A stretch of DNA of 64,000 bases from Lachnospiraceae bacterium (lineage in GTDB: Bacteria > Bacillota > Clostridia > Lachnospirales > Lachnospiraceae): positions 1 through 64,000 of the forward strand of contig JAAWCE010000008.1 of the NCBI GenBank assembly GCA_022793065.1, given 5' to 3'. The notes beneath the pieces were generated by a model. That model was not told the DNA's origin. It made no database searches and worked only from the letters and a program-made list of their open reading frames with translations. The position numbers and the translations under genes were made by a program. Positions 63,126 to 64,000 of this stretch are shown piece after piece; the stretch's first letter is position 1; every line of letters starts with the position of its first letter.

Positions 63126-63770
63126 GTGAGTAGAAAAAGCAGGCGAAAGCTATTGTTTGGGATAAAGGTCCTGGCGATATGCGGAGCTGCTGTATTTACG
63201 GTTAAAGGTATTGATAATTTGTTTGCGAGTGCCGGAGACAGCACCGGCAAGAAGGAGGATGCAGATAGGACAATAGAAGTTTGTGAAATCATTACCACGG
63301 ATATAGCGGCAGAAACGCAGCCGGAGGAAAAGGAAGAGATTAAGGAAATGGATGCACCGGAAGAGAGCAAGGGGATGATATGGAGCATGGATTGGGATTC
63401 TGAGGACGCATACCTGTTGGCAAAAATCGCAATGGCAGAGGCCGAAGGCGAGGATGTTGAAGGAAAAGCGCTGGTAATCCTGGTGGTACTCAACCGTGTA
63501 TGGAGCGACAAGTTCCCTGACAGCATACCGGAGGTCATATTCCAGAAAAGGCAATTCAGTCCGGTTGGAAATGGTAGGTTTGACAGAGTAGAGCCTAACA
63601 GAGAATGTTACGAGGCGCTGGAACTGATCCAGCTGAACAAATGGGATGAAAGCCAGGGAGCCTTATACTTCGAGAGTGAGGGGGAGTCGAGCTGGCACAG
63701 GGATAACCTGCACTTCATTTTTCGGCATGGAAACCATTATTTTTATATAGACAAGGAACTGGAAGAATGA
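63126..63770 (+). CDS. SleB-like cell wall hydrolase, membrane-anchored
   Basis: A 214-residue protein: basic start (SRKSRRKLL), one hydrophobic helix (GIKVLAICGAAVFTVKGI), an acidic linker (PEEKEEIKEMDAPEE) and a C-terminal SleB/CwlJ-type hydrolase domain (DAYLLAKIAMAEAEGEDVEG, ALVILVVLNRVWSDKFP, FIFRHGNHYFY). The family cleaves peptidoglycan during spore germination; here, in a mobile element, it could help in transfer or entry. GTG 63126 with AAAGGAG eight bases upstream is preferred over TTG 63096. Confidence 0.82.
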   Translation: MSRKSRRKLLFGIKVLAICGAAVFTVKGIDNLFASAGDSTGKKEDADRTIEVCEIITTDIAAETQPEEKEEIKEMDAPEESKGMIWSMDWDSEDAYLLAKIAMAEAEGEDVEGKALVILVVLNRVWSDKFPDSIPEVIFQKRQFSPVGNGRFDRVEPNRECYEALELIQLNKWDESQGALYFESEGESSWHRDNLHFIFRHGNHYFYIDKELEE

Positions 63771-64000
63771 GGAAAGTGAAAATGCATGTATCAAGAAACT
63801 GGCTATGGATTGTAGTCGGCCTGATTCTGACAGAGGTATTTGTCAAAATGGCATATGCGGAGAGAGGGTATGTTGCCTACGGCGGAGAATGGCTGACCTT
63901 ACCGTTGGTGCTTATGCTGGTAGAGGTATCAAGGTGCGTGGGTGATGTCGTAAGGTATCTGTTCGGAACGGAGGGCGGTTATGGATCAGACGAAGATTGA
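63767..64000 (+). CDS. Small membrane protein of the mobile element
   Basis: A 77-residue protein with two hydrophobic segments (WLWIVVGLILTEVFVKMAY and LTLPLVLMLVEVSRCVGDVV) and an acidic C-terminus ending exactly at the window edge with TGA. Its ATG overlaps the stop of the hydrolase gene (ATGA), so the two are coupled. I do not recognise it. Confidence 0.65.
   Translation: MRKVKMHVSRNWLWIVVGLILTEVFVKMAYAERGYVAYGGEWLTLPLVLMLVEVSRCVGDVVRYLFGTEGGYGSDED
63981..64000 (+). CDS. Start of the next gene, cut by the window edge
   Basis: ATG 63981 opens a different frame (MDQTKI) overlapping the end of the previous gene, with GGAGGGCGG just upstream. Only six codons are visible, so nothing can be said about function. 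Confidence 0.4.

Overview
The window reads as a stretch of chromosome from a low-to-mid GC Gram-positive anaerobe of the class Clostridia, most likely a Lachnospiraceae member. The pointers are: the order adk-map-KOW protein-infA-rpmJ-rpsM-rpsK-rpsD-rpoA-rplQ, then ecfA1-ecfA2-ecfT-truA-rplM-rpsI; a zinc-type adenylate kinase LID; a DapL/DapF lysine branch; an aspS-gatCAB operon behind a T-box; and many TTGACA-N17-TATAAT promoters with strong GGAGG ribosome sites. No rRNA, tRNA or CRISPR array was seen.

Layout. 1-8030 is visibly AT-rich: a serine hydrolase, then a complete four-gene Wadjet (JetABCD) anti-plasmid SMC system. 8042-13894 is a two-component system, a membrane-anchored protein of unknown function and a large solute-binding lipoprotein. 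13955-18439 holds recQ and an ammonium transporter fused to a P-II domain, preceded by a promoter-plus-hairpin leader. 18617-20684 (minus) is hflK-hflC. 21179-31929 is mostly housekeeping: a glycosyltransferase, hisC, a DUF368 lipid-carrier transporter, a methyltransferase, Hsp33, NAD synthetase, a degenerate FMN-binding protein, dapF, dapL and a membrane protein. 32031-38072 is a Nudix hydrolase followed by a T-box controlling aspS-gatC-gatA-gatB, a tRNA-dependent route to Asn-tRNA and Gln-tRNA. 38135-44461 holds two small membrane proteins, guaB and a tandem pair of large membrane glycosyltransferase-like genes. 44575-51943 is the translation/transcription superoperon, with a foreign-looking membrane protein between infA and rpmJ and a 400-nt structured gap before rpsM. 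52049-59307 holds a MATE exporter, an M15 peptidase, the ECF transporter module, truA, rplM and rpsI.

From about 59310 to the right edge lies the left end of an integrated mobile element (prophage or integrative element): a tyrosine integrase and two accessory genes (one a probable PD-(D/E)xK nuclease) read leftward, together with a phage-type repressor. Across an operator-rich divergent promoter region, two HTH regulators, a SleB-like hydrolase and a membrane protein read rightward. The element continues beyond the window.

The most notable items are the intact Wadjet system; the T-box whose likely specifier reads GAAC, so it could sense both tRNA-Glu and tRNA-Asn; the structured RNA candidate between rpmJ and rpsM; the promoter duplicated along with the glycosyltransferase gene; and the uncharacterised nuclease/helical protein pair in the mobile element. 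All functions come from reading motifs and context; no search was run.
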